64,000 nucleotides of DNA, from contig NW_019091361.1 in assembly GCF_001949145.1 (NCBI RefSeq), forward strand, positions 1,714,866 through 1,778,865, in the 5' to 3' direction. Position 1 is the stretch's first letter. Each line of letters begins with the position of its first letter. Of this stretch, positions 1-15,907 are shown in pieces. The position numbers and the translations under genes were made by a program. A model generated the notes under the pieces. That model did not search any database and was not told the origin of the DNA. It saw only the letters and a program-made list of their open reading frames with translations. This DNA is from Acanthaster planci. Lineage: Eukaryota > Echinodermata > Asteroidea > Valvatida > Acanthasteridae.

Positions 1-137
1 CAGGACTAAGATTTAGCGGCAACGGACATATTGAATTTTGTTTGCCGATCAGATAATGGCATTAAAATCTATCGCAAATCTTAAGAAATACATTGAAACT
101 GGTACGCCATATTACGACAGAGAATTGAAGATTTTAC

Positions 138-3100
138 CATTTGCATGGACAGCTTGCCGATTTCGAACGTTTTTGTTGCACCGACGAAATCTAGTATGAC
201 ATCCACACCGCGTCCTGAGCGCGAAACCGTCTTGACTTGCCGCGCGATGCTATCACTGGGTTGATCTCGATCCATGAGGAGCGGCACAGTATCGCGGACA
301 TTACTGGTAACCACATCTAACGCTTCTTGCTGGAAGATGAAGTAGATGTCCGAAACCGATTCAGGTTGTAGTATTGGAGTCAAAACAAATAAACTGATAC
401 GCCAGAAAGTAACTATGGTTGATTGCAATTCTATATCTGGACAGAAACAGTTCACATTTTCTTAGTTGTCATAATAAGCTAAACGGCATTCAACGTGAAC
501 TTCTCCCTGACTGATCGACTGTGAAAAACACTCTCTGGAAAGGGCACTGAAGTATGGTGTGCTATTAAGGCCACTCTATGCATGCAGCACGGTGACGTGA
601 GTGTTGTTACACCACGCTGTGTAACAATGCTCACCGCGTTGCGTAATGCGGTCCTAATAGTACACCATACCGTCCACTAGTTACTGTATTCCTATCGCAC
701 ACTTTTGCAACCATTCTAGATACCAGACCAAGCATGGAAGTATAGTCAGTTGCCGAAGTGCGCGAGCAGAAGCACCCGCTCATCGGTTGAAAAGAGCCGC
801 GTTGGTCGGGAGTATTCATTTTGTTGGTAGCGATGCGACTGCAACATTGCGTTCCCTGGTTGTTTGTGACCCAGCAATGCGCAAAGGAGCCTCCGTTGCA
901 AGGGAAATAGCGCCCTCACTTGGTCCAGCTCGCGGCCCATAGCGAAGAAGGATAGGGACAACTATACATTTTTAATGAGATTGTGTCCAGAAGTATTGGC
1001 TGAAGCTGGGAAAAACAAAAAGGGTGCCATTTAGCATTGGTGTAGCAACGTCATTTTGATGAATTGGCTGTGCCAAGGACACTTGTCATCCACCTTTAGT
1101 GGCGGTGCTGTTCGAGTCGGACGGTACAAAATAGACAAGAGGTGGAACTCTCTCAACAACTAAATTACTAACATTATTATTTAAGAGCAACAAGAAAACT
1201 CGTGAAAAGGGAGGTTATATATGGGAAAACGACGCTTGTTACATAATGGGGGGAGGGGTAAGTACCCCTTTCCTCAATTTATGCTACGCCACTGGTTAGT
1301 GGCTGCATGCTCTTCTAAACGACGCCTGCGTTATTGTCAGCCGCAGCCAATACGTTGGGAGGCAACCTTAGAAAGACAAAATTATAACAAAGCAAACCTT
1401 GACGTCTGCACATATGATTTGTGTTTCTGGCGGGAAAAGGGCCCTGGCTAAACGAACCCCCCACTGGCCGACCCCACCCACCCCAATCGCCATCACAGAG
1501 CAACAACCTGCAGAAGAGAGAAACGAACATTCAAAACTGAATTTTACCAATCTCATCAGGTCTTCTGGTTTAAGAAGATCGTTTGAGAAGACCAGTATTT
1601 ATTTTTACTGTTCTTTCCCTTTTGTATTTGTAGAGCCACTGACACGCACCTAACAAAACTGTCTTAATCAAGTTTTAACCCGGAAAAAGGCAAAATTTTG
1701 ACCTTTTTTTCTGACTTTTATAACTGTTACGGAAAGTTTATTCATGTCGAGGGAGGCAGAATGTCACACGTTACAAAATCACCTTTAACCTTAACGGCAT
1801 ATGACCTGCATATGACACGTTACGTGCGTAATTTTTCGCGTGCTGACACTGCATTGATGCAGTCACCTGGGAACGGTCAATCTTGATTGACAACCAATAT
1901 TCGAAGACGCTGCGGACATCCTCTTCTCGTTTGTGCAGACGTAGCGGCGCAAGATGGAGAACTTTACCGTGAATACACGTAATTAAAACATTGTAATCGT
2001 ATGGGCGCCATTTCAGCAAGCGATACGCCTGCGCAATGCACATTATTGCGCCGGTGCCGCGGCAGGCATGTACACCTAGGCCGTTTTAAATTTCCAATAC
2101 TCGACTTGGGCTCCGTCTCAGGCTTCAACTGTTTTTTAACTTCCTGACTTTGAGGTTATAATTGTAAATAGTAAGTCTTATAATGCCACAAAACATCAAG
2201 TAAGATGCTAAAGATAGAGCCAAACATTTCAGTATTTCAATTTAAGTTAAACACTTCAGGCCCACAATCGAGGTTTCTTACACGAAGCCTGAGACGGAGA
2301 CAAAGTTGAGTATTGAAAAACGACCCTAGTGCGCCTGCGCCTGTGTATAACCCCGCAGGCGCCCATAGTGATTACACTTTTTGGGCAGAGTTATCCATCT
2401 TTCTCCTTCGGCGCTATAAGATCTTTGGTGCTGACTGCTTATCCTGCACTTCTGTTCTTCCTGATTTGTGCATGTATTAGCTTGTATTCAGCACTGTAAG
2501 ATGGGTTTCGTTTTATCTAGTCTTCTTGCCAGGTGCTTACAACAGACAGTGGAGGTTCACGCTTTATATATTAAAACTTAGGCATGATGCTGTTGGCAGT
2601 AACGCTTACCTTTAACTTTGGTGACGGTTTTAACAAACTCAAGGGCTTCTTCTATGACGTGGAAAGCTGTTAACCCGCTGCAGGGGAGAAGACAGGCCAC
2701 CGGGAGAGGTATGGATGCCGATAGAGGGACCACATACCGAATGTTAGGTACAGAGACATACTGCGCTAATCTGAGGGGGGGGGGAAATCGAAAAACAAAA
2801 TACATGTACTTCGAAGGGCCCATTAAGACATTATCAGAGAACCTTGATTAAAGAACAAACTTATCCAACTTCACTCAATCTTCAAGGAAAGCTTCCCAAA
2901 TCGTCCCAATCTATCACAAAGACAAGTTCTGTTTCGCATCACTTTTGAATACTTTTTTTACTACGCTTATGCACAAGTCTACGACAGCTGCATGCATTTC
3001 CAAGAGTCTACATGAGCGGTAAAGGATATTCCGCACAGGAAACTGTCAAAAACAAGTGGTTTCTCATGGGACTGTTAACACAGAGAGGAGACAGATCGCG

Positions 3101-6100
3101 CGATAGAGCGATGACCTGCTGTGTTTGGAAAAGCTGAGCGATTTTACGAAAGATGCCGCCGTGAGATAACACGGTCTAGCCAATCGGTAGTTTCGTCATG
3201 TATGACGTCACTGCATGTTTACCTTGCTTGTAAATCACGAGGTACTTTAAGTAACCAGAGGTTCTGAGGTTATGCATGGAAGCCATCTCTCCAGTAACTG
3301 CTTTTGTTACGGAGGAATAGTACAAATAAGCCTTTTGCGAGTTAAATTTGAATAAAATCGAGTACGCTGAGTTCTTTAATTCCATGTGAACATAACAATT
3401 GGAATTCTCCATACTAAAGCCACTGTTGCTATACCTCGTGACTCTGGGCAAGCTTTTCCTTAGTTACATAAGAGATGCCTTGCAACAATACACTGTTCTC
3501 AATGGAAAAGAAGGGCACAAAGGAACCAGTCCATTCCAGAGATGGTGGTCGCTAAGCAAAAGCTTGCCCCGAACCATGAGGTATAGCAACAGTGTCTTTA
3601 GTCTGGGGAATTCAAATTGTTATGCTCATGTGCAATCAAATAACTTCAAATTTAACTTGCAAATGGCTTATTAAGGTCTACTCACGAGCATCGATCACTG
3701 TGAAACAAAAGCTCTTTAAAAAACTGGCTGCCACGTACAACCTCTATTATAGTCTGTATCATGCGTTCTTTCTGCCGTGCACTTATACAGCATGGCATAA
3801 GGAGGGATTCGTCCCCCAAATGGGTAAAGTCACTGAAACATTGTAGGAATGCTGCATGGATAAATCTGACAGGTATTCACTCATGCGCACCCGCCGTTAT
3901 ATGTTGTCCCATAGAAAACCTGTTGCGTTGGAGGTCCATCACACAGGACGTTGTAATCTGCCTTGCAAAAGCCACATGCATTGCAGAAGATCCAGGGGAA
4001 AACAACCACGCGATCTCCCAACTTCAAACCATTCCTGCTGATGTCTGTGACGCCTTCACCCAGGGAGGATAGGACGCCAGCTATTTCATGGCCTGGTATC
4101 AAAGGCAAAAAAGAATCCATATTTACTACATGCAATTCCTGATCTAATGAGCTGGGGGCTTCAGTCTCTGATTCACTCCAAACCAGATAAGTCGTATGAT
4201 ATTGTGCTTGTTTGTTTTCCACATGATTGTGAAAGGATGAAAGACTTCAAAGCGGTGTCGATGATATTTCCCTGCTTGTGATAATGCAGTAGAAATTCAA
4301 CCAAAATAGCATCAATTATAATTATTAAGAAAGAAATATAGACTTTGTTCAAGAAAGGAAAGGTTGGCTTTTACGACCGGCCAAATTAAGGCTATAAGTA
4401 CAGGTGTACATGTATTGCACAGTTCCAAGTTGATAAGAACTATCTATTGCAGGACCATCTTCAGTGGTAAGTTTAAACTAGTCGAGATGAGAGGTCACAC
4501 TCTTGTTCAAACGCTATTACCTGAACTGGGGTAACAACATACTGAATTATTTAAAAGCCCATTTTATACACATTTACCTGGGATGCAAGGATAGTTGAAG
4601 CCTGGCCGACCCAGAAATGTCACAATTTTGCCGCCACCCATATCGCGTCTCCCTTCCCAGAAGTGTATGTCAGAATGGCACACCCCGCTGTAGGAAATCT
4701 TTAGAAAAAAATGTTTACAACAATCGAATGCAACTGGCCCATTTCAAAAGAAGATGCAACAAATTATTTCAAGAAATGCATTAAGATTCAACGTTTAACT
4801 GTTTCTTATAATTAACTTAGAAACAACAGATTCCTAATATTCCAACTTATGCCAATATAAGTCACAAACTAATTTATAATTAAGACTTTTGGGAAAAAGA
4901 ACTTGTTAATTTTACGTTTAACTCATGGCAAAGAAAAGAGACAACAAATCACAAAATACAGTAAGAGTGTTTGAGGAATAAAGCAGATCACTACGTTTTT
5001 TGTATCCTTATGTTGTCCTGTTTGGAAGGAATACCTGTCAGCGGACACAACATTTTAACTTAGAAGTTGTTTCTGCTTGTATTTTATCATGCGTTACGTA
5101 ATGTATACAACTTTCGCGATGAGATCAAGATAGTGATAGAGATGTGTTACGTATTACACTGTTGTGCTCACCATAAATCTGGAAAACAAACCTTGGGCCA
5201 GAGCTGTATACAGAGAGAGTATCACCAAGCTTTAGAACCAAAATGGCTGTTCATTATCTGTGCAGCAGCACAGCACGCGGCTACTGCGCGCAATCGACGC
5301 ATAACCATATGGAACGACAAATGTACCAAAATATGACGTTACTCGATGAACGTAAATTGATCGTGTCCTCAATCTATTATGTGATGTTGTCAATTAAATG
5401 TGTAATGTTGTCACACAATTATGTGATGTTGTCGCAACTCTCTCTGTCTTTAAGCAGCTCGAACACATGTATATTATATACATGTATGACTGCAGCTAGT
5501 TTCGGCCATATCACTGTGAATATCACGCCTGATAGACGGAGAACCTATGAGTATGACTATGCTGCAATTATGGAGGTAGGAGCGAAACCAGACAATACCA
5601 GTCCTCAAAAATGCCAGGGTTCGGTGGCGTACGTATATTACTAGGGTACATTTTGCGGGGGTCACCGGGGGTTCATTCTCTTCAGGGGGCACTAAGTGGG
5701 TTCGGTCACAGTTATATACACTGCCGTTAGCAGATATTTGGAGAGAGGGCACAAGGGACAACAGGCCACGAGCGGGTGTGGGAGACCCCACCAGTTATAC
5801 CAAATTTCACTTCTTATAGCTCAATGAATCAACACTTATAGCTCCATGGTCCAATCATGAAGCTCCTTGGTCCCGAACTTTGATCCTTTGCTCAGCGGGG
5901 CGCTCTACGCATGTGTAAACATAACTTGTGACCTGGTCTGGCAGCAAGCATGGCACAAGTAAACCTACCGACTAATGCAAAAATATATTTAAACGGTCAC
6001 CTGAGGTTACTATCATAACTAGCACCACCCGAAACCTGTACGCAAATTGCGAGGGCATTCGTCCGACGCTTGTACAATCCGTTGTTCGTCGCGTCCCATA

Positions 6101-6851
6101 ATGGCCGGATGAGATAACTATTCGCCCTTTACTTTTTGCACTGCACGATAACTGCAGAAATCGGCTTGCTATCTGGCAAGTCATGCAACGTCTGCGCAGT
6201 GCATGCAAAGCAAGAGCGATTTTGACCCTGCCTGGCCTAAATTGCCGGGATCAATTCACGGACGGCTGATGACGAACGCCCTGACCATAACGCAAGTGGT
6301 AAAACCCCAATTTTTTGAGTGAATTTCTGCGATGCGAATCGACTTTTTTTTTAAATTAAGCAATGATTCGGATCCAGAATGGCGTTGGTTCAACTCCGCA
6401 GTCCTCGCACAGTAGTGAAGAAGATTCAGTTCGATTCCATGCGGCAAAGTTGCACCGTGTCACCTTCATCACCCCATTCACTGCATGGAGAATATGTTTT
6501 CAGTAAGAGCCGGTCACACTGGGGTTCGAGGGAGCGCGGCATGACAAGGATTTCATAGTTCGTGGGAATATAGCGTGACGACGAACACAATAAGACTAGT
6601 TCTACGAGTACCCGGGGCATAAAGGAACTATTCATCCATGCAAAGAGAAACCGCCTCTGGAGTTAAAAAAAAAAAAAACCGCGTGATTATTTGATCACAG
6701 AGCAATGGACAGTTGTCGTACTTGTGTCAGCATTATAAATTCGTATTCACCATACCTTTACAACGGCTCCGCCATCTGGGGCCTTTGGGATTGGCTCATC
6801 TTCGAGGAAGACCAGGGGCTCCCCGGGGGCGATCACGCGGATGCACTTCAT
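138..6851 (-). CDS. Zinc-dependent alcohol dehydrogenase (MDR family), partial: 3' end beyond the window
   Basis: Predicted NAD(P)-linked zinc alcohol dehydrogenase; substrate unknown. Exons in coding order: 6851-6756, 4698-4578, 4167-3891, 2770-2610, 1507-1398, 329-138. They give 319 codons with consistent phases (0,1,2,1,0,0) and GT/AG borders. The start is the ATG at 6851, opening MKCIRVIAPGEP. Visible family marks are GVCHSD with catalytic zinc ligand Cys39, GHE with His99-Glu100, and a structural-zinc set of four cysteines (134, 137, 140, 148) in CNACGFCKADYNVLC. LLPCSG supplies the third catalytic ligand, Cys195, and GVGGVG at 227-232 is the Rossmann nucleotide loop. The last visible exon holds the GVDVILDFVG strand. 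Exon 2 uses the acceptor after 'ttttttctaaag', which keeps frame with exon 1. The C-terminal exon or exons lie beyond position 1. A segment at about residues 51-90 (WEGRRDMGGGK onwards) is longer than in many relatives. Expression is not shown. Confidence 0.88.
2075..2329 (-). mobile_element. MITE with CCTAG-type ends, copy 1 (in ADH intron 4)
   Basis: About 255 bp with imperfect terminal inverted repeats of roughly 45 bp; both ends carry cctag/ctagg followed by a 'gttttnnaatact' stretch. It has no coding capacity. The reverse complement matches the element at 13273-13523 over its whole length with scattered substitutions, including the shared interior 'caggcccacaatcgagg'. The strand is assigned relative to that copy. 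Confidence 0.8.
3260..3730. repeat. Long foldback (inverted repeat) in ADH intron 3
   Basis: The left arm (about 3260-3464) and right arm (about 3551-3730) are imperfect reverse complements. The best part pairs 'ccactgttgctatacctc' (left) with 'gaggtatagcaacagtg' (right); further matches around 'aattggaattc' and 'aaataagcc' carry the pairing outward. The loop is about 85 bp. The open reading frames here mirror each other because of the inverted repeat and are not taken as genes. Confidence 0.7.
5378..5437. repeat. Imperfect tandem repeat, about 20 bp x 3
   Basis: Three units share the core 'tgtgatgttgtc' (one reads 'tgtaatgttgtc'). It lies in ADH intron 1, and no function is evident. Confidence 0.6.
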
Positions 6852-7801
6852 GGTCGGATTTCCAAACAGAGTGAGAAAATACGTCAGTAGAGCCTCTGTA
6901 TGTCAAAAGTCCGATCTGCCCGGGGTTTCCTCACCTGAGGTTCAAAAGTCGTTGTTATGTAAAGTTATCTAATGCCCACCGAATATGGAAAACCGTCAAG
7001 GGACGCCTGTCGTAAAGGCCTGGCTAAAAACTGCTGGGGCACGGGGGGGTATAGAAACCTAAGCCCCTGGGGTCACTCATACTGAATTCGGAGAATTGAG
7101 GACTGTTGGGGTTAAACCACAGAGATTGAGACTATCGTGATCTATCTGTGATTGGCGATCAATGACTCTGAATGAAACTGTACGGTCCAGTCTACTGACA
7201 GTCACCCGCTGTGGTACCACTCTGTATAAGGCCGAGTAAATAAACGTGTATTTGGTACCTGCTAGACTAGACTTGGTGCTAACTGATTCAGTTTTGTTCT
7301 CCACTTACGGGCCGCACGGTAGGGGTGTACATGTACATAATCATATACACACACATTTTCGCGGTCCAAGTCGAAAAACGACAAGTTATATGTTACTTTC
7401 ATATTCTAGAGTCGCACCGACAAAACACAGGCTAACGACTAATTGTCATCAAGACTACGTCCCGACCTGCTTCCTCTCACTCTCCTTAAGTTCCCCGCGG
7501 GAGTTGTTCTTCGACCAAGTGGGCAAGGCGAGGCCCCGCAAGTTGGGTGCGACCTGAATGATTCAAGCCGTGGCCAAAAACGGTTAAAACAACCAAATTT
7601 CAAAAAGTATTAACTAGCTTTAGACGTAGATAACTGAACGCCGAAACAATTTTTCGGAGAGATTTCAGGGGCATCTCTCATATTTTATTTCATGCAAAAT
7701 AACAAAGATAAATAAGGAGCAAATCGGGAAAAATATCATTAGATCAACTGATACATTGTATACTTGCCAAGTGTAGGCCCGGGCAGAGGAATACACATCT
7801 A

Positions 7802-8659
7802 TCGATGAACAAAATAATCCGACGTAAAATCATCAACAACTCCAGCATGAATGCAAGTGACCCAAGCCCCAATAAAGCAGCACGTACTATGGCAGACTCG
7901 GACCTCTCTACCCTGCTGCAGGGTGCACCTGACGGGAAAGAAATGCTTTGAGCGTCTGGGTGTACGGTGGAACGTGTCCGCCAGCCAGGTTTCGCAACAG
8001 TTTTTTTTTACCAACAGTCGTTTGATTTGTTCTGCATCATGTACGCTTATAACTTGGGGGTTGTAAACTTGTTACTTTGGGCACAGTCAAATAATGGACC
8101 CAGAAAGGTCATTCACCATCTTAACAAAATGCACTTCTGTAAAATAGGGTATGTTTTGCATTGGAAAACAGGACGAGAAACTAATTTTTTCACTCCGTCC
8201 AAAATGTCCGTAGTTCACCATGCAAATATAATTCATGGGGTCAAGGTCTAATTGGACTGGACATTTTAAGGGGCATTTCCTCTTCGATGAACAAAATAAC
8301 CAGACGTAAAATCATCAACAACTCCAGCATGAATGCAAGTGACCCAAGCCCCAATAAAGCAGCACGTACTCGGACCTCGGACCTCTCTACCCTGCTGCAG
8401 GGTGCACCTGACGGGAAAGAAACGCTTTGAGCGTCTGGGTGTACGGTGGAACGTGTCCGCCAGCCAGGTTTCGCAACAGTTTTTTTTTTTACCAACAGTC
8501 GTTTGATTTGTTCTGCATCATGTACGCTTATAACTTGGGGGTTGTAAACTTGTTACTTTGGGCACAGTCAAATAATGGACCCAGAAAGGTCATTCACCAT
8601 CTTAACAAAATGCACTTCTGTAAAATAGGGTATGTTTTGCATTGGAAAAAAGGACGAAC
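7802..8659. repeat. Direct duplication of a roughly 375-bp unit
   Basis: Unit 1 spans about 7802-8175 and unit 2 about 8284-8659. The two are nearly identical by eye, differing by a few substitutions and one or two T's in a poly-T run. They are separated by about 108 bp of unrelated sequence. Both carry 'gcatgaatgcaagtgaccc' and 'tttgagcgtctgggtgtacg'. No protein or RNA family is recognised, and the mirrored short reading frames in each unit are not supported as genes. High identity suggests a recent local duplication or gene conversion. Confidence 0.9.
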
Positions 8660-9526
8660 AAGGGTTTTAGTGTGTTTTCCCTGTAGACCCAGTGAACCGT
8701 CCAGTTAGCCATCAACGACTTTTTTTATGTCTGAATGCATGCCAGTAAATACGCCGAAAACCGCTTGCGCGGGCAAAATCACATTTGTATGCACACACAT
8801 GTTTACGTTACATACCTACTGTGGACATTCCTTTGTTTTCGTGAAGTTAGGAAAAGTCAGTGACAATACTCATTTTTCTTCATCTAGGAACACGATTTTC
8901 AGCTGGCTTTTTGTAAAAGGTTTCCTTGACTATTCCTCTTCCTTTTACCACAGATGACCCCTACCCCAAAATGCCTCTAAACTCCTTTTCCAGAGAGGAG
9001 GAAACCTTGTGTGGACATGTGCAAGTCCGAGTCCACACAACGCCATCGTACCCTGCATTATGTGGACTTCTTTTGTGCAGAGGTCCACACTATGATGTAG
9101 GCCTATGCCACGCCTGTACTGAAATTCTCTACGAAACAGGGCATTTTGTTGCGCGGCCCATGAACTTGAAGATTTGTAGAAAAGACAGGCGGACAAAGAG
9201 AATACCAGCTTACTTCTGAGTGAGATTTAGAAGAAATCAGTGCCTGAAAACGGTCTATTTCTCGAGAGGTGTAGGCATTGATATTTCAAATTGGCGAGGG
9301 GCTTCACGACTGCATTTTAGGGATGACCTTCCGTGGAAATAAATATCTTCAAAAGTCGGTTATTAGTGAACAAAAATTTGCGAAGAAAATGATAAATCAT
9401 AAACTGGGCTCTAATTCTGATGTGCGTCTCGAACAGTTGAGAAATTCGGGAGTATTTTGTCCAGATTTTATGAAATTTGGGCAGTTATCACCGTTGGCTG
9501 TGACAGTTTATTTACTAGCCTGTAGG

Positions 9527-10012
9527 GTGCAGTCCACTAATTCAAGTGAGAATTTCTGGCCAGCTCATTAACATTAAAAGTGCCCCCCCACAGAGTATCT
9601 TTTGGAAAAGGAGACTTTATGGCCCCAAAAATGGTGAGATTGTGTAAATCGGTGCCGGAATCAAGTCCCTGGGTCTTTGGGCTTTCATCTGAGAGCAGAA
9701 TGGCTAAAAAATACGGTTGAAAAAATGGTCCTTAGTGTTCGAGAAAGTTGAGGGTTGTTACTTGAAAAATGGCTGCAAGCAGACTTCGGAAAAACCACTT
9801 TTTGGCTGTAATTTTGTTTTGTGGGAATAACTCAAAATGTCATCGGCTAACCCACAGAAAATTAAAAAGAAAGTGAAAGATTAGGAACCATAAAATAATT
9901 TAACGTGTGTTTCAGATAACCTACCTAAGAGATGTTGGTACGCATGTTATTGGGCCCCGAACAATGCTGATTTTACACTGTTTTCAATGGGGCTTGAATT
10001 AGTGGACTACAC
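9527..10012. mobile_element. Miniature inverted-repeat element upstream of RPS6
   Basis: A 20-bp terminal repeat at 9527-9546 (gtgcagtccactaattcaag) recurs inverted at 9993-10012 with one mismatch. The 486-bp interior has no coding capacity. The superfamily is not assigned, because no clear target-site duplication was identified. Confidence 0.7.
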
Positions 10013-10094
10013 CAAAGGACGTATATATATATATAAACCTGTACTTGCAACGTATGAAAAAACGTATGAAAACGTATGAAAAAGAAGCCAACCA

Positions 10095-10213
10095 GCGGCC
10101 ATTTTACCGAGCCGAATACAAAAGCGTGGGTTGGATCCCTTCTATTGACGTCAGGAAAAACAAAGGCGGCCATTGCCAGGAAAGCTTTGTATTCGGCTAG
10201 GTAAAATGGCCGC
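10095..10213. repeat. Inverted repeat with YY1-like GGCCATTTT motifs upstream of RPS6
   Basis: Arms at 10095-10125 and 10183-10213 (about 30 bp, two differences) could form a stem with a loop of about 58 bp. Each arm carries gcggccattttac or its complement, close to the YY1 core (AAAATGGCGGC). A further 'gcggccattgcc' sits in the loop at 10166-10177. The repeat ends about 185 bp before the predicted RPS6 start site. It could be promoter architecture or a small foldback transposon. Confidence 0.6.
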
Positions 10214-10396
10214 GAGTGGATCAATGACTCTATATAAGCTGATTAATTAAGGGCATTGCGAGTCCGGGCTTTATTATACACGTCCGTGACTACACCCGAC
10301 AACCGTCTGTGGGCGAGACGATGTCGTTGGCGCCCTCTCGTGATTGCAAAGGCTTCTCGCTAAACCTCGTTTTTTTCGTGTGTTTCTCGTGAACGG

Positions 10397-10406
10397 CCTC
10401 TTTCCC
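10397..10406 (+). promoter_or_regulatory. 5'TOP-like transcription start of RPS6
   Basis: 'cctctttccc' begins 43 bases upstream of the RPS6 ATG. Vertebrate RPS6 and most ribosomal protein mRNAs begin with a C followed by a pyrimidine run (5'TOP), which places their translation under mTOR/LARP1 control. The resemblance and position are seen in the sequence; the start site itself is inferred. No TATA box is near. Confidence 0.6.
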
Positions 10407-10439
10407 ATGGTTTAGTGCTGGCATAAGGCGCAAGGCACC

Positions 10440-15550
<5,111 letters not shown>

Positions 15551-15854
15551 AAAAAAATCGGAAAGACGCAGGTGTCTCTAGCGAGCAAGGGGTTCTTGTG
15601 GCTGGGTTGTAGTTGGATTGGGACAGGATGGCTTGCAACGTCAGCAGCTGAACTTGAACAGCAAAGCTTAAAAATGTTTAACTTAATGTTAAACAATATT
15701 ACTGAATTTTTGAAGCGCTTTTCAAGTTAAGCTGAATAATTGCCAGTGGCATAATGGGTAGATCAATTTGTCCAGGAAGAAGCACGCTTTTAAGTTGGTT
15801 AAAAAAAAAAACTCCAACATGACATTTGAGATTAATCCACTGGACTACCAAGGA

Positions 15855-15860
15855 AATAAA
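15855..15860 (+). terminator. Candidate RPS6 polyadenylation signal
   Basis: AATAAA about 305 bases after the RPS6 stop codon is the first canonical hexamer downstream of the stop. It would give a 3'UTR of about 330 nt, which is long for a ribosomal protein gene. Confidence 0.45.
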
Positions 15861-15901
15861 ACACCACAAAGAAGAAGCCAATAAGGTGTCAAATAGAGCT
15901 G

Positions 15902-15907
15902 TTTATT
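15902..15907 (-). terminator. Candidate minus-strand (UPF1) polyadenylation signal
   Basis: AATAAA on the minus strand is followed downstream by a GU-rich tract (tttgtggtgtttt), a good cleavage context. If it belongs to UPF1 it implies a 3'UTR of about 2.9 kb. It faces the RPS6 signal only about 45 bp away. Confidence 0.4.

Larger units (their letters stand above)
6852..10396. other. Intergenic interval between divergent ADH and RPS6 genes
   Basis: About 3.5 kb with no recognisable coding exon. It holds the direct duplication at 7802-8659, the inverted-repeat element at 9527-10012 and the RPS6 upstream hairpin at 10095-10213. Several short GTGGAC/GTCCAC words cluster at 8820-9100 without any clear meaning. 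Promoters for both genes must lie here, but only the RPS6 side shows a recognisable start signal. Confidence 0.6.

Noticed and set aside
1-130. Final ADH exon at the left edge
   Set aside because: Minus-strand frames contain early stops and do not show the expected C-terminal MDR pattern; the next exon is probably outside the window.
7799-8708. Mirrored short frames in the duplicated 7.8-8.7 kb units as genes
   Set aside because: Frames exist on both strands, differ between near-identical units because of the poly-T length change, and match nothing known.
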